Source: Clostridium_AD frigoriphilum (GTDB taxonomy: Bacteria > Bacillota > Clostridia > Clostridiales > Clostridiaceae). From it: a stretch of 64,000 bases of DNA. The position numbers and the translations under genes are program-made. The DNA is taken from positions 186,001-250,000 of the forward strand of contig NZ_JAZHFS010000001.1 in assembly GCF_036541405.1 (NCBI RefSeq), given 5' to 3'. Shown one piece after another: positions 24,462 through 34,038 of this stretch. The notes beneath the pieces are model-generated. The model saw nothing but the letters and a program-made list of their open reading frames with translations. It made no database searches and was not told where the DNA came from. How positions within the stretch are numbered: position 1 is the first letter of the stretch; every line of letters begins with the position of its first letter.

Positions 24462-25504
24462 TGTCAGAAAATATAGTAATAGCAATAACAAATGATTACC
24501 CAACTGATAAATACAATTTATTAATACCGGAAAAATCAATGCAGGAGCTTTCAGATATGTATAAAATCGTTGTCAATGAAGTCCAAATTAATAATGATGC
24601 TACAAATGGTGGCGATGTATATGTTCAAACCAAAGGATATAACGGTGGTGACGACAAATTAGCGTTGAATAAAACAGCATTGTCAAAACTTATGAGTGCT
24701 GCAGGTATTCAAATATTATCTTCAAAAGCAATAATTCCAAGTACTACTTTAGCAGCAATTGAAATGGCAAAAGCTATAGGTAAAGTAGTGGATTATGACA
24801 CTAGAGATACAGCCCATGAAGTAACAATCTTAGTGCCAGTAGCGAGTGGACAATTTAGGACCGTAACGGCCACGAATGAAATAATTATCGCAGATTTAAA
24901 AGCTGAATACATGGAGCAAAAAAAGAATCTCAAAGTTTATGTAAATAAAAAACCAGTTCCAGCAACGGATGAAGAAAAATTAGATGCAGTAGAAAAACAA
25001 TTAACTCAGTTTTTGTCACACAAGAGAGGGCAGTGTGAGACTAAAACACTTAACAGAGCATTGAGAGAAGCTATGGGAATTAAACCAACTTATACTAAGG
25101 CTGAATTACAAAAACCTTTCATAGTAGCTCATGTGGTTCCTAATCTAGCTAATCCAGAACTTAAAAAGGTAATGATAAGCCAATATGCTGATAGTATGTC
25201 AAACTTATTCGGGCCCAGAAGTACCGTGAAAAATATAGAAGCACCTGCGTCAGAAGCTCTTCTTATAGAAGAACAAAAGGTAAATGATGAAGAGGAAGCT
25301 ACAAAAATTGATGCTGAAATAATAGAAGATATACCCGTTATTGTGTGTGGAAAATGTGGGGTTGTCATTGAAGGTATAGATAAACAGTGGACTGCTGATG
25401 CAATAATCGAATACTCAAAGACTAAATTTCAAGGTGAAATATATTGTCCTGATTGTCAAAAAGAAGTACTTGATGCATTTAGAAAAGCAAAGGGAGGAAA
25501 TTAA
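24461..25504 (+). CDS. conserved phage protein beside the recombination nuclease
   Basis: A 347-residue soluble protein. A central block (DKLALNKTALSKLMSAAGIQ) resembles a conserved segment I associate with phage proteins of unknown function. The C-terminus has a zinc ribbon (CGKCG ... CPDC). It overlaps the AbrB stop and ends one base before the SbcDC-like start, so the two are surely cotranslated. Its position suggests a single-strand annealing or end-processing partner; that is inference from context only. Confidence 0.6.
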   Translation: MSENIVIAITNDYPTDKYNLLIPEKSMQELSDMYKIVVNEVQINNDATNGGDVYVQTKGYNGGDDKLALNKTALSKLMSAAGIQILSSKAIIPSTTLAAIEMAKAIGKVVDYDTRDTAHEVTILVPVASGQFRTVTATNEIIIADLKAEYMEQKKNLKVYVNKKPVPATDEEKLDAVEKQLTQFLSHKRGQCETKTLNRALREAMGIKPTYTKAELQKPFIVAHVVPNLANPELKKVMISQYADSMSNLFGPRSTVKNIEAPASEALLIEEQKVNDEEEATKIDAEIIEDIPVIVCGKCGVVIEGIDKQWTADAIIEYSKTKFQGEIYCPDCQKEVLDAFRKAKGGN

Positions 25505-25505
25505 A

Positions 25506-28500
25506 TTGAAAATATTACACACTGCAGACATCCACCTTGGAGAGTTGAATGGACCTATTATAAATGGCGAAAACGCTAGAATGATGGATACAGTTAGATG
25601 CATGGATTATATTACTTCTAAAGCCGTTACAGAAGACGTTGACATAATAGTGATTTCAGGAGATTTATTTAATAAGAGTAAGTTATGGGCTGATGAAATG
25701 CTTAAGGAAATAACAATCGCGACAAGCTGGTTAAGATCCTTGTGTTCCATAGCGCCAACAGTACTCATGTGGGGGACTGGAAACCATGACAGTATAGCAG
25801 CATTTGAGAATATTAGAAAAATGAATATAGACAATTTAACAGTAGTTACTGAACCTAAACTTTTAGAGATATACACTAAAAGCGGATCCATCCAAGTTGC
25901 TGCTGTTCCAGGTATGGATAAAGGTTATTTCAGGTCATTGTTTCCCGGCATGGATATGGAAGATGAAAATAAAGCAATAAGCAAAGCACTTGGAAATGTA
26001 ATTTTAGGAATTGGAATTGATGCTGTAAAAGCATTCCCGTTAATTCTAATGAGTCATTATACAGTAATGGGATCCACTACTGGAAATGGTGAAGCATTAT
26101 TTATGAATAGCGATATTATTATTCCGACTGAGGCGCTAGAAGCTTCAAATTATGATTTAGTATGCCTTGGTCATATTCATAAAGCTCAATCAATTCCTAA
26201 TTGTGGCAGACCTGTTTATTATAGTGGTCCACCTAATGCAATAAGTTTCAATGAAGAGGGGCAAAGGAAAGGTTTTTACATCCATGACTTTGATGATGAG
26301 TCAATGCAATTAAATTCGAGATTTATTAATACTCCTTCAAGAGAGTTTGTGACATTGGAAATGAGTGAGCTTGATATAGATTACTTTACTAGAAATGGGA
26401 AGATGGTAATTGAAGAAGGACACGAAGCTAAGAATAAAATCGTGAGAGTTATCTATAGTTGTAGCGATGAAGTTAATAAGCAATTCAGTAAAAAATCATT
26501 AGAGAAAGCATTATATGCTGCAGGAGCATTTTATGTGAGTGAAATAAGACCATCGAAAATAATAGCAACAGTTGATAAAAATGCATTGAATGAAAATGAT
26601 TCAGTAGAAAATAATTTGAAGTTTTGGCTTGAAAAACAAGAGGTACCTGCAGAGGAAATAATAAAAATAATTGAGATTGCAAGACCTATGATATCTACAG
26701 TAAGTGCATCTTTACCAACCGGAAAGCTTTCAGGTGTATTTGAACCGGTGCGGTTAGCAGTAAAAAACTATAGAAGTTATTTGGAAGAGGAATTCGATTT
26801 TACAAAAATATCATTTGCAACAGTAAATGGCCCTAATGGAATAGGTAAGAGCTCATTCTTCATGGATGCAATGGCAGATTGTTTGTATGAGCAACCAAGA
26901 GAAGGCGAACTCACAGGATGGATAAGTAATAATCCAGAAATAAAAAGTGGCGCCATGACCTTTGAATTCTTAATGGGAAAAGATATTTGGAGAGTTATAC
27001 GAACTCGAGTTAAGTCGGGAAAAACTACACTAGCACTTCAACGATATGTGGAGACTGAATGGAAAGATTTTTCTGAGGATAATAAAACACAAACCCAAGA
27101 GAAAATTTTGAACTTACTTGGGATGGATGCTCTAACATTTAAAAGTTGCGCTCTGATAATGCAGGACAATTACGGAGTATTTTTAGAAGCAGACAAAACA
27201 GACCGTATGCAAGTATTAGGTAATATATTAGGACTAAATGTATATGATAAGCTTCATGCTATAGCAAAAGAAGATCTCAAGATCCAGAACCGCAACATTG
27301 AAAAACTAAAATCAACAATTGCGGAGCTAGATACTAAAATCAATACAAAAGTTATGTATGAAGATCAATTGTTAGATTATCAGAGAGCAAAGGATTATAA
27401 ACAGCAACAAATTACAATTGCAGAAAATAAATTAAAAGAAGCCAACCTGCAGGTTGAAAAATATAAGAATATAATCTCTAAAATAGCTGTAATTTCTGAG
27501 AAAGTAGAAACTATGGCCAATGAAATTAATGTTAAAGAATCTGAGATGTTAAAACTTGATGAAGAAAAAAAGAGAGCTGAAAATATCACTGGTATGGAAG
27601 ATAAAATACTATCTAAAATTACTGAGTATGAGACTACTAGAGACAAGATAACAACGCTTAGGGCTAGACAATCTTTAGTTAACAATAAGCGCTCTGAGGT
27701 TGCCTCTGTGAAATCAGAGGTCAGTAAAAATGGTGTTGACATAATAGTGAATGATAGAAAAATCGGTACCCTTGACGTTGATTTGAAATGTAAAAAAGGT
27801 TTGGAACTTGAAGTAGCATCATTGGATGCATTGGAGAAAGCATTAGAGGTAATGGATAAAGAAAAGCTTAATTTGTCATCATTAGAGCAAGAACAATCAA
27901 AAGCACTTCAAGAACATAAAATAGCTCAGAAAAATTATGATAACAAATTGGAAAAAATAGAGAGTGAATTAAATAGTTGTAAAAGAAAAGCTGAACTAAT
28001 TGAAAATAGTAACTGTCCAATTGAGAAGCCTACATGTAATTTCTTAAAAGATGCAATGGAATCTAAAAGTAAAATTGAAGGTTTTGAAAAAGATAAAAAG
28101 GATTGTGAGTCTATAGATTTTAATGAAGTTCTTGCACTTAGTAAAAACTATAGATTACTAACAGAGAAGGTAATGGCTCATGAATACAACCCTATAACAC
28201 ATCAAATAACCAATAAAAGAATTGTTGAAATAAGGAAGCAAAAAGAACAGCTATTAAGTCTTTCAGGTAAAGATGAAATGTTAAAAAATGAACTAGAGCT
28301 ACAGTCTGAACTTAGAAAAAAACAAGGGACTTTAAAAGAAAAGTTAATAATTTTAGAAGCTGAGTACAGTGTGCTTGAATTGGAAACAAATGAACTTAAA
28401 ATACTAGAGATTTCCTTGCCTACTTTAGAAAAATGGTACAAAGGGAAAGATGAGCTTCCAGCTGCTAAGCAATCGCTAATTAATGTAAAAGCTCGACTAG

Positions 28501-29291
28501 ATGTACTTGTAGAAGAAATTAAGGATAAACAGATATTATCAATAGCTGAAAAAGCTAAGCAATCTAAATTATCGGAAGATGTTTTCTTAATTAAAACTAG
28601 TGATCCAGAGCCAATAGAAAATGAATTAAAGGGGCTCAGAGGAGAGTTAACAACTATAGATGTAAATATAGGTATAGCCAATTCAAAGATTGTAGAGTTT
28701 AAAAGCTTTGATGTAGAAATGATGGAAAAAGCTAAGGAACTTAAAGAATATGCTTCAAGAGCTAGCAAACTCACATTACTTGTAAAAGCATTTAGTATCG
28801 ATGGAGTGCCATTCCAAATTGTTAGGTCAGCAGTGCCTGAGCTAAGTGCTCAAGCAAATGAAATATTATCACAAATGACCGGCGGAAAAATGTCCATTGA
28901 AATGAAAATGGATAAGATTCTAAAAAATAAAAGTGAAGTAAATGCACTTGAAATATGGATTAGTGATTATCAAAGAGGTACTATGCCATACCTAAGTAGG
29001 TCCGGTGGTCAAAAAGTAAAGGCAGCTCTTTCAGTAGCATTCTCATTAGCAGATTTAAAAGCAAATAGAGCTGGAATACAACTTGGAATGATGTTTATCG
29101 ATGAACCGCCTTTTCTTGATGGAGATGGTGTACAGGCTTACTGTGATGCACTTGAATTGATTCATAATAGATACCCTAATATGAGAGTGGTTGCAATTAG
29201 TCATGATCCAGCAATGAAGGCTAGATTTCCACAAGAAATTGAGGTTATAGATACTGGCGATGGTGGCAGCAAGATTATTTTTAATGATTAG
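25506..29291 (+). CDS. single-chain SbcD-SbcC (Mre11-Rad50) fusion
   Basis: A 1261-residue DNA end-processing enzyme. Residues 1-400 form an SbcD/Mre11 phosphodiesterase with all metal motifs (HTADIHLG, ISGDLFNKS, GTGNHDS, MSHYT, CLGHIHKAQ). The rest is an SbcC/Rad50 SMC-like ATPase: Walker A GPNGIGKSS (about 441), long antiparallel coiled coils, signature LSRSGGQKVKAAL (about 1165), Walker B MFIDEP and the H-loop ISHD. The hook has CPIEKPTC (C-x6-C, about 835) instead of CxxC. TTG start at 25506 after GGGAGG. Probably processes phage DNA ends for recombination or replication. Confidence 0.92.
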   Translation: MKILHTADIHLGELNGPIINGENARMMDTVRCMDYITSKAVTEDVDIIVISGDLFNKSKLWADEMLKEITIATSWLRSLCSIAPTVLMWGTGNHDSIAAFENIRKMNIDNLTVVTEPKLLEIYTKSGSIQVAAVPGMDKGYFRSLFPGMDMEDENKAISKALGNVILGIGIDAVKAFPLILMSHYTVMGSTTGNGEALFMNSDIIIPTEALEASNYDLVCLGHIHKAQSIPNCGRPVYYSGPPNAISFNEEGQRKGFYIHDFDDESMQLNSRFINTPSREFVTLEMSELDIDYFTRNGKMVIEEGHEAKNKIVRVIYSCSDEVNKQFSKKSLEKALYAAGAFYVSEIRPSKIIATVDKNALNENDSVENNLKFWLEKQEVPAEEIIKIIEIARPMISTVSASLPTGKLSGVFEPVRLAVKNYRSYLEEEFDFTKISFATVNGPNGIGKSSFFMDAMADCLYEQPREGELTGWISNNPEIKSGAMTFEFLMGKDIWRVIRTRVKSGKTTLALQRYVETEWKDFSEDNKTQTQEKILNLLGMDALTFKSCALIMQDNYGVFLEADKTDRMQVLGNILGLNVYDKLHAIAKEDLKIQNRNIEKLKSTIAELDTKINTKVMYEDQLLDYQRAKDYKQQQITIAENKLKEANLQVEKYKNIISKIAVISEKVETMANEINVKESEMLKLDEEKKRAENITGMEDKILSKITEYETTRDKITTLRARQSLVNNKRSEVASVKSEVSKNGVDIIVNDRKIGTLDVDLKCKKGLELEVASLDALEKALEVMDKEKLNLSSLEQEQSKALQEHKIAQKNYDNKLEKIESELNSCKRKAELIENSNCPIEKPTCNFLKDAMESKSKIEGFEKDKKDCESIDFNEVLALSKNYRLLTEKVMAHEYNPITHQITNKRIVEIRKQKEQLLSLSGKDEMLKNELELQSELRKKQGTLKEKLIILEAEYSVLELETNELKILEISLPTLEKWYKGKDELPAAKQSLINVKARLDVLVEEIKDKQILSIAEKAKQSKLSEDVFLIKTSDPEPIENELKGLRGELTTIDVNIGIANSKIVEFKSFDVEMMEKAKELKEYASRASKLTLLVKAFSIDGVPFQIVRSAVPELSAQANEILSQMTGGKMSIEMKMDKILKNKSEVNALEIWISDYQRGTMPYLSRSGGQKVKAALSVAFSLADLKANRAGIQLGMMFIDEPPFLDGDGVQAYCDALELIHNRYPNMRVVAISHDPAMKARFPQEIEVIDTGDGGSKIIFND

Positions 29292-29301
29292 GGGTGGAAC
29301 T

Positions 29302-30495
29302 ATGGAGGAACGAAAATTTATAAAAATAAAAAATGAAACAAGAGAAATGAATTGCAGTGAAGTATATGAGCAATTTAAGAAATTTATTTATAAAACTGCT
29401 CTTAGTTTCAACAATTCGAGTGAAAGTTTAGAGGATCTAGTTCAAATCGGAAGTCTTGGATTAATGAAGGCATTTAATTCATATAAAATTGAATCTGGGT
29501 ATGCGTTCTCGACATTACTTGGAAGAATACTAATTAATGAATTTTTAATGCAAATAAGAAAAGAAAAAAACAGGAAAACAGGAACATACGAAACAAGCTT
29601 TGATGATTATTTGTACGTGAATGAAAATGGAAATTATTTGACACTTTTAGATTTAGTGAAAGAGCCAACAGATTGTGAAGAAATAGTTATGGAAAATCTG
29701 AACAACATTGAATTAATAAATTATATAAGTGAACTTGAGCCTAGGAATGGAAATATAATTAAATCCTTTTACTTCGATAATATAAGTCAAGTTCAGATAG
29801 GCAGAAAATTTAATATTAGCCAAAGCTATGTGGCTAGATTAATTGAAAAATCGCTTAAAATTTTAAAAAGTAAATATGAAAAAGGAGAGATTGAAATGAT
29901 TACTAAAAGAGAAGCATGCTATGAAATTTTTAATAATAACCAAGGAGCTACTAGAGAACGAGTTATTAGTTTAGTTATTGAAAAGGTAGGTGTAACCAAA
30001 ACAACTGCACAAACTTATTATCCATTATGGAGAAAAGAATTTATAGATAAGACGATATTCCCTAACTCCGAAAAAACCAAGAAACAGGAAAAGTCTAAAA
30101 TTATCACCAAAAGCACTGATATTATCACAGAAACGGCCAATAAAATCACAGAAGTGGCTGATAAATCACCAATAAAGCAAGTTATCGTTAATAAAAATAT
30201 TACTCCTGGTTGGGGAAAAATAAATGAGGAATTTGAGGAAGAGGTTAAAGACATGGATGCAAAAAATAAGGAGAGGAAAGAAATAGTTAGTAATGAAGAC
30301 GATGATATCTTTGAAGTTACAAAGCTTGTGCCAGTGGTCATGAAAGGTAAACATGGTACTTACAACTTTGATAAAAGTGGAGTTAAGTCTACACCAACAG
30401 AAAACTTTATAAGCAAAGATAAAATGGATGAAGCACTGGAAGCCCTTGCAATTTGGGAAAGATGTTATGGAAAGGAAGGTGTACAGGCATGCTAG
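29302..30495 (+). CDS. sigma factor-like protein with long C-terminal extension
   Basis: A 397-residue protein. The N-terminal 200 residues look like sigma regions 2 and 4 (EDLVQIGSLGLMKAFNSYK, FSTLLGRILINEFL, and an HTH in DNISQVQIGRKFNISQSYVARLI). Then comes an about 50-residue module (TKREACYEIFNNNQGATRER through TYYPLWRKEF) that looks like a second winged-helix or relic HTH, a Lys/Thr-rich linker and an acidic tail. ATG at 29302, RBS GGGGTGG. It may switch transcription to the middle or late phage genes. Its end overlaps the PcfK-like gene by seven bases. Confidence 0.78.
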   Translation: MEERKFIKIKNETREMNCSEVYEQFKKFIYKTALSFNNSSESLEDLVQIGSLGLMKAFNSYKIESGYAFSTLLGRILINEFLMQIRKEKNRKTGTYETSFDDYLYVNENGNYLTLLDLVKEPTDCEEIVMENLNNIELINYISELEPRNGNIIKSFYFDNISQVQIGRKFNISQSYVARLIEKSLKILKSKYEKGEIEMITKREACYEIFNNNQGATRERVISLVIEKVGVTKTTAQTYYPLWRKEFIDKTIFPNSEKTKKQEKSKIITKSTDIITETANKITEVADKSPIKQVIVNKNITPGWGKINEEFEEEVKDMDAKNKERKEIVSNEDDDIFEVTKLVPVVMKGKHGTYNFDKSGVKSTPTENFISKDKMDEALEALAIWERCYGKEGVQAC

Positions 30496-30857
30496 AAAAA
30501 GCAATTGAAAAGTTAAGGGCCGAAATAACTAGTAGTAAAAACGATCCTGTCATTCAAATTATTGGGGAATTTCTTATTCAGCACCTTCTGAACAACAATA
30601 GTAATGCAGAAAAAATAATGCAAGAGGGGAAAACAATCGAAAAAAGTTTTGAAGAGATGCGAAAAGTTGCGACAACAAGGAAAGTTGGAAATCGTGCGGT
30701 CTTAACGGATCAAGAAGGTTTTAATATTGTATTGAAATATTTTGGAATTGAATCAACCATTACAGATAAAGTATCTAGGGTCAAAGAACCTGCAGAGAAG
30801 GATCCTATTAAAGAGAAAAAGTCTGACATTGAATTTAATGTTGAACTTGATTTTTAG
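30489..30857 (+). CDS. PcfK-like / AcrIIA9-family protein
   Basis: A 122-residue protein with the PcfK-family pattern: an N-terminal helix (MLEKAIEKLRAEI), IIGEFLIQHLL, then the conserved KVGNRAVLTDQEGFNIVLKYFGI. PcfK-like proteins are found on conjugative plasmids and phages beside PcfJ; one branch, AcrIIA9, was shown to inhibit type II-A Cas9. Whether this copy is an anti-CRISPR is inference. The ATG at 30489 follows GGAAGG and lies in the end of the sigma-like gene; pcfJ begins three bases after its stop. Confidence 0.75.
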   Translation: MLEKAIEKLRAEITSSKNDPVIQIIGEFLIQHLLNNNSNAEKIMQEGKTIEKSFEEMRKVATTRKVGNRAVLTDQEGFNIVLKYFGIESTITDKVSRVKEPAEKDPIKEKKSDIEFNVELDF

Positions 30858-30860
30858 GAG

Positions 30861-32417
30861 ATGAATGTGTTGGAAATGAATAATAGAAACAAAGACTACA
30901 CCGACCATTTTTCGCCAGATATAAGCAATGAGATAAAGGAATACGCGATAGAGAAAGCATTCAAATTTAGTAGGTATATATTTACTCGTAAAGATAAAAA
31001 GCAGCAGTATGGCTATTGTACATACTGTGAATCTGAATTTAAAACAAATGGCTTGAAACATAACGAAGAAACTACTTGTCCTAGATGTAGAAGTAAGGTA
31101 ATGGTCAGATCCGGTGGAATGGGCAGAAAATATATGATTGATACTGTATATTTTGTCTACTATGAAAAGTCTATAAAAGACCCAAATGTGCTTATAGCAA
31201 GAGGTATACAAGTTCAAAGAGATTACAGATATGATTATACTAGGGTAAAAACGGATTACTTTTTAATGGCTATGTATGTGTTTGATGCAATTAAAAGTGA
31301 AAGCGTAATGCTGAAACATTCTTACTATGGCGATAGGTTTGAACGAACAAGAAGTATCTGTTCACTATCAGGGGCATTTGATCAGAGAGGTGCTAGGGTA
31401 AGCTACTCAAGGGAAAGTATAGAAGTGGCAATTAAAGATACACCTTTTAAATACAGTACATGGGATAGTTACTACAGTGGTGATATGACTAAGTTTTTCG
31501 AGTTTTATACTAAATACCCTTGCGTTGAGTATCTGACAAAAGAAGGTTATAAGGGATTAGTAAAAAATAAGCTTGATGGAGGGCTTACCTACAGAACTAT
31601 AAACTGGAGAGGCAAAACTATATTTAAAATATTAAAAATAAATAAACAAGATTTGCAGCAAATAAAAGCTAAAAAAATAGATGTTACATTCTCCTTTTTA
31701 AAGATCTTTCAGGAGGCGAGAAAACGTAATTGGAACCTAACATTAGAAGAGACAATTAGTGTAGCAAAAGATTATTTGTGTTGCTATGACTCTTTACAGA
31801 ATGCATTAAAGTATAGTTCCATGAAAAAACTTTTAAATTATTTCTCAAAGCAATACAACGATTATAACATCTGTAAAATAGGAAAAAATTATTATGGCCA
31901 CAGTAGTGTACTTACAACATTTAGGGACTATATCTCAGATTGCATAAAACTTGAAATGGATACTACAAAGGACCAAGTTATATTCCCAAGAGATCTCTTC
32001 ACTGCACATCAAAATACCATTAAACAAATTAAAATGCAGAAAAATGAAAAGCTTGATGTATTAATTAGAGATAGGGCTAAAATCTTGGAGAAATATATAT
32101 TTAAAAGTAATGGATTGATGATAAGACCTGCAATGAGTTCTCAGGACTTAATAGATGAAGGGAGCGCACTTACTCACTGTGTGGCTACCAACTATACAGA
32201 TTCTTACGCTAAAGGTAATACCAATATCTTCTTTATACGTAAAACTTCGGAGTTAGACAAATCCTATTACACCATAGAAATCAAGAAAGATAAAATTATT
32301 CAAGTTCACGGGAAAAATAATCGTTCTCCTAGTGTTGACGTGCAGGAATTTATCAAAGCATTTACTGCAGAAAAATTAAACACAAAGAAGAAAAATAGAG
32401 TCAAATTATCAGCCTAA
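30861..32417 (+). CDS. PcfJ-domain protein
   Basis: A 518-residue protein. An N-terminal zinc ribbon (CTYCESEF ... CPRCRSKV) and a C-terminal conserved block (LIDEGSALTHCVATNYTDSYAKG, then IFFIRKT, YTIEI, QVHGKNNRSP) define PcfJ-like proteins of plasmids and phages. Biochemical function is unknown; the PcfK-PcfJ pairing is conserved. It may act on DNA or RNA, given the zinc ribbon and very basic charge. Confidence 0.8.
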   Translation: MNVLEMNNRNKDYTDHFSPDISNEIKEYAIEKAFKFSRYIFTRKDKKQQYGYCTYCESEFKTNGLKHNEETTCPRCRSKVMVRSGGMGRKYMIDTVYFVYYEKSIKDPNVLIARGIQVQRDYRYDYTRVKTDYFLMAMYVFDAIKSESVMLKHSYYGDRFERTRSICSLSGAFDQRGARVSYSRESIEVAIKDTPFKYSTWDSYYSGDMTKFFEFYTKYPCVEYLTKEGYKGLVKNKLDGGLTYRTINWRGKTIFKILKINKQDLQQIKAKKIDVTFSFLKIFQEARKRNWNLTLEETISVAKDYLCCYDSLQNALKYSSMKKLLNYFSKQYNDYNICKIGKNYYGHSSVLTTFRDYISDCIKLEMDTTKDQVIFPRDLFTAHQNTIKQIKMQKNEKLDVLIRDRAKILEKYIFKSNGLMIRPAMSSQDLIDEGSALTHCVATNYTDSYAKGNTNIFFIRKTSELDKSYYTIEIKKDKIIQVHGKNNRSPSVDVQEFIKAFTAEKLNTKKKNRVKLSA

Positions 32418-32436
32418 ATTATGAGGAGGAATCAGT

Positions 32437-33387
32437 ATGAATGAAATTCAAAATATCGATGCATTAACCACAGAGATATTGATTTTAAAACAGCAAACAG
32501 CTCAAAATATTATTGAAATTGGTAAAAGGTTGGTGTCAGTTAAGGAGTCATTACCTCATGGTGAATGGGGAAAATATCTTGAGGAAAAAGTAGATGTCAG
32601 TCAGTGGACAGCCAATAAATTCATGAAAGTAGCAAAAGAAAATTCAAATTGTGGTACGTTCAACAATTTGAATCAATCAAAGGTTTTCGCGTTGCTTTCA
32701 TTACCACAAGAAGATAGAGAAACCTTTGTAAAAGAGAATCCGGTAAATGAAATGACAACTAGAGAATTGCAAAAAGCTATTAAAGAAAGAGATAAAGCTG
32801 TAAAGGAAAAAAATAATGCAGAAAATAAGTTTCAGACATATCAGGCGCAATTGGACCAAGCAAGAATTGATGAAAAGCAGCTTGAAGATGATAAACAAAT
32901 ATATGAATCAAAACTAAAAGCTATGGAGTCTGCTCTTCAAAAAGAAAAAGATAATTCTAAAAAGAAAATTGAGGACCTTCAAACATTTATTGGTGAGGCC
33001 AAGGCAAATGGAGACAATGAAGAGGTAATAAGACTCCAGGCATCCCTTAAAGAAGTACAAACTGACTTGGATAGTTCAGCTCAAAAGATAGATGAACTCG
33101 AAGCTCAGCTCAAAGAAAAAACTATCGATGTAATAACCGCTGAGCCAGTAATAGTTGAAAAGGTACCCGAGGAAATCGAAAAAGAACTTCAGGATCTAAG
33201 ACAAAAAGCAATGCAAAGTGGTAATAATTCAGTTATTAGATTTAAAATTTATTTTGCAGAACTTCAAAAGATTTTTAGAGATGAGTTAGAAGTAATGGCT
33301 GAAATAAAAGAAACTGATCCCGAAATGAATGAAAAATGTACCAATGCTATTTCAGTACTTATCAGCAAAATGTCTGAAAGATTATAA
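32437..33387 (+). CDS. DUF3102 family protein with coiled coil
   Basis: A 316-residue protein. Residues about 8-110 match DUF3102 (ILKQQTAQNIIEIGKRLVSVKE, LPHGEWGKYLEEK, FMKVAKE), a domain common in phage and plasmid replication regions. It is followed by a long acidic coiled coil and a small C-terminal helical domain. RBS GAGGAGG. Function unknown; it may bridge DNA-bound proteins. Confidence 0.8.
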   Translation: MNEIQNIDALTTEILILKQQTAQNIIEIGKRLVSVKESLPHGEWGKYLEEKVDVSQWTANKFMKVAKENSNCGTFNNLNQSKVFALLSLPQEDRETFVKENPVNEMTTRELQKAIKERDKAVKEKNNAENKFQTYQAQLDQARIDEKQLEDDKQIYESKLKAMESALQKEKDNSKKKIEDLQTFIGEAKANGDNEEVIRLQASLKEVQTDLDSSAQKIDELEAQLKEKTIDVITAEPVIVEKVPEEIEKELQDLRQKAMQSGNNSVIRFKIYFAELQKIFRDELEVMAEIKETDPEMNEKCTNAISVLISKMSERL

Positions 33388-33424
33388 TGCAAAAAAACTA
33401 AATAAAACAAAAGTGGGGGATATC

Positions 33425-34018
33425 ATGCAAATTCATTATAGGCTTACAGATACAGAAATAAAAAAACTATTAAAAGAAAATTTTATGATTTTATATGATA
33501 CGAGAGAGCAGCAAAATGCCCATATATTAGAGTATTTTGATAAGGCTAAAGTGAAATATAAAAAACAAAAGATAGATGAAGGGGACTATACTGCAATAAT
33601 TACTAAATGTCCAGAAATGGGTATTCACAGAGACTTACATTTTAAAGTAGCGGTGGAACGTAAAAATAGTATTGATGAGTTAGCTAGCAATTTAGGAGAA
33701 GAAACTGACACTAGAGACAATATAAGACTCGAAAGGGAACTTGAAAGAGCAAAGCATAAAGGCATAATGATGTTTCTTATCATTGAAGATAAAAATGGTA
33801 TGGAGAATATCAAAACACATAATTACAGAAGTTTATATTCTCCTCAAGCTTTTATCGGAAAATTAACCAGTATACAAGTTAGATATTTGAACGACACAAT
33901 GTTTGAAGATAAAAAAAATACAGGTTGTGAAATATTAAGAAAACTAAAATATGCAGTAAGATATTTGCTTAAAGAAGGAAACTTAGATATTGACCCGGAG
34001 GAACAAAACGCAAAATGA
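33425..34018 (+). CDS. ERCC4-type nuclease
   Basis: A 197-residue nuclease of the ERCC4/XPF/Mus81 fold. Active-site motifs are intact: LYDTREQQ, DEGDYTA, and VERKNSIDEL (GDxn-ERKxxxD). XPF-like enzymes cut branched DNA, so this could resolve replication or recombination intermediates together with the SbcDC-like protein. ATG at 33425 after GGGGGAT. The upstream part of the frame overlaps the DUF3102 gene and is not used. Confidence 0.88.
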   Translation: MQIHYRLTDTEIKKLLKENFMILYDTREQQNAHILEYFDKAKVKYKKQKIDEGDYTAIITKCPEMGIHRDLHFKVAVERKNSIDELASNLGEETDTRDNIRLERELERAKHKGIMMFLIIEDKNGMENIKTHNYRSLYSPQAFIGKLTSIQVRYLNDTMFEDKKNTGCEILRKLKYAVRYLLKEGNLDIDPEEQNAK

Positions 34019-34038
34019 TTACTGAAAGGTGGTAGCGC

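Noticed and set aside
28202..28774. A 190-codon minus-strand frame opposite the SbcC coiled coil
   Set aside because: Low-complexity Ser/Leu product that is the reverse of heptad repeats; no ribosome binding site.
29260..29301. An upstream start for the second sigma-like gene overlapping the SbcDC end
   Set aside because: The ATG at 29302 has a proper GGGGTGG site; the extension reads out of the end of the fusion gene.
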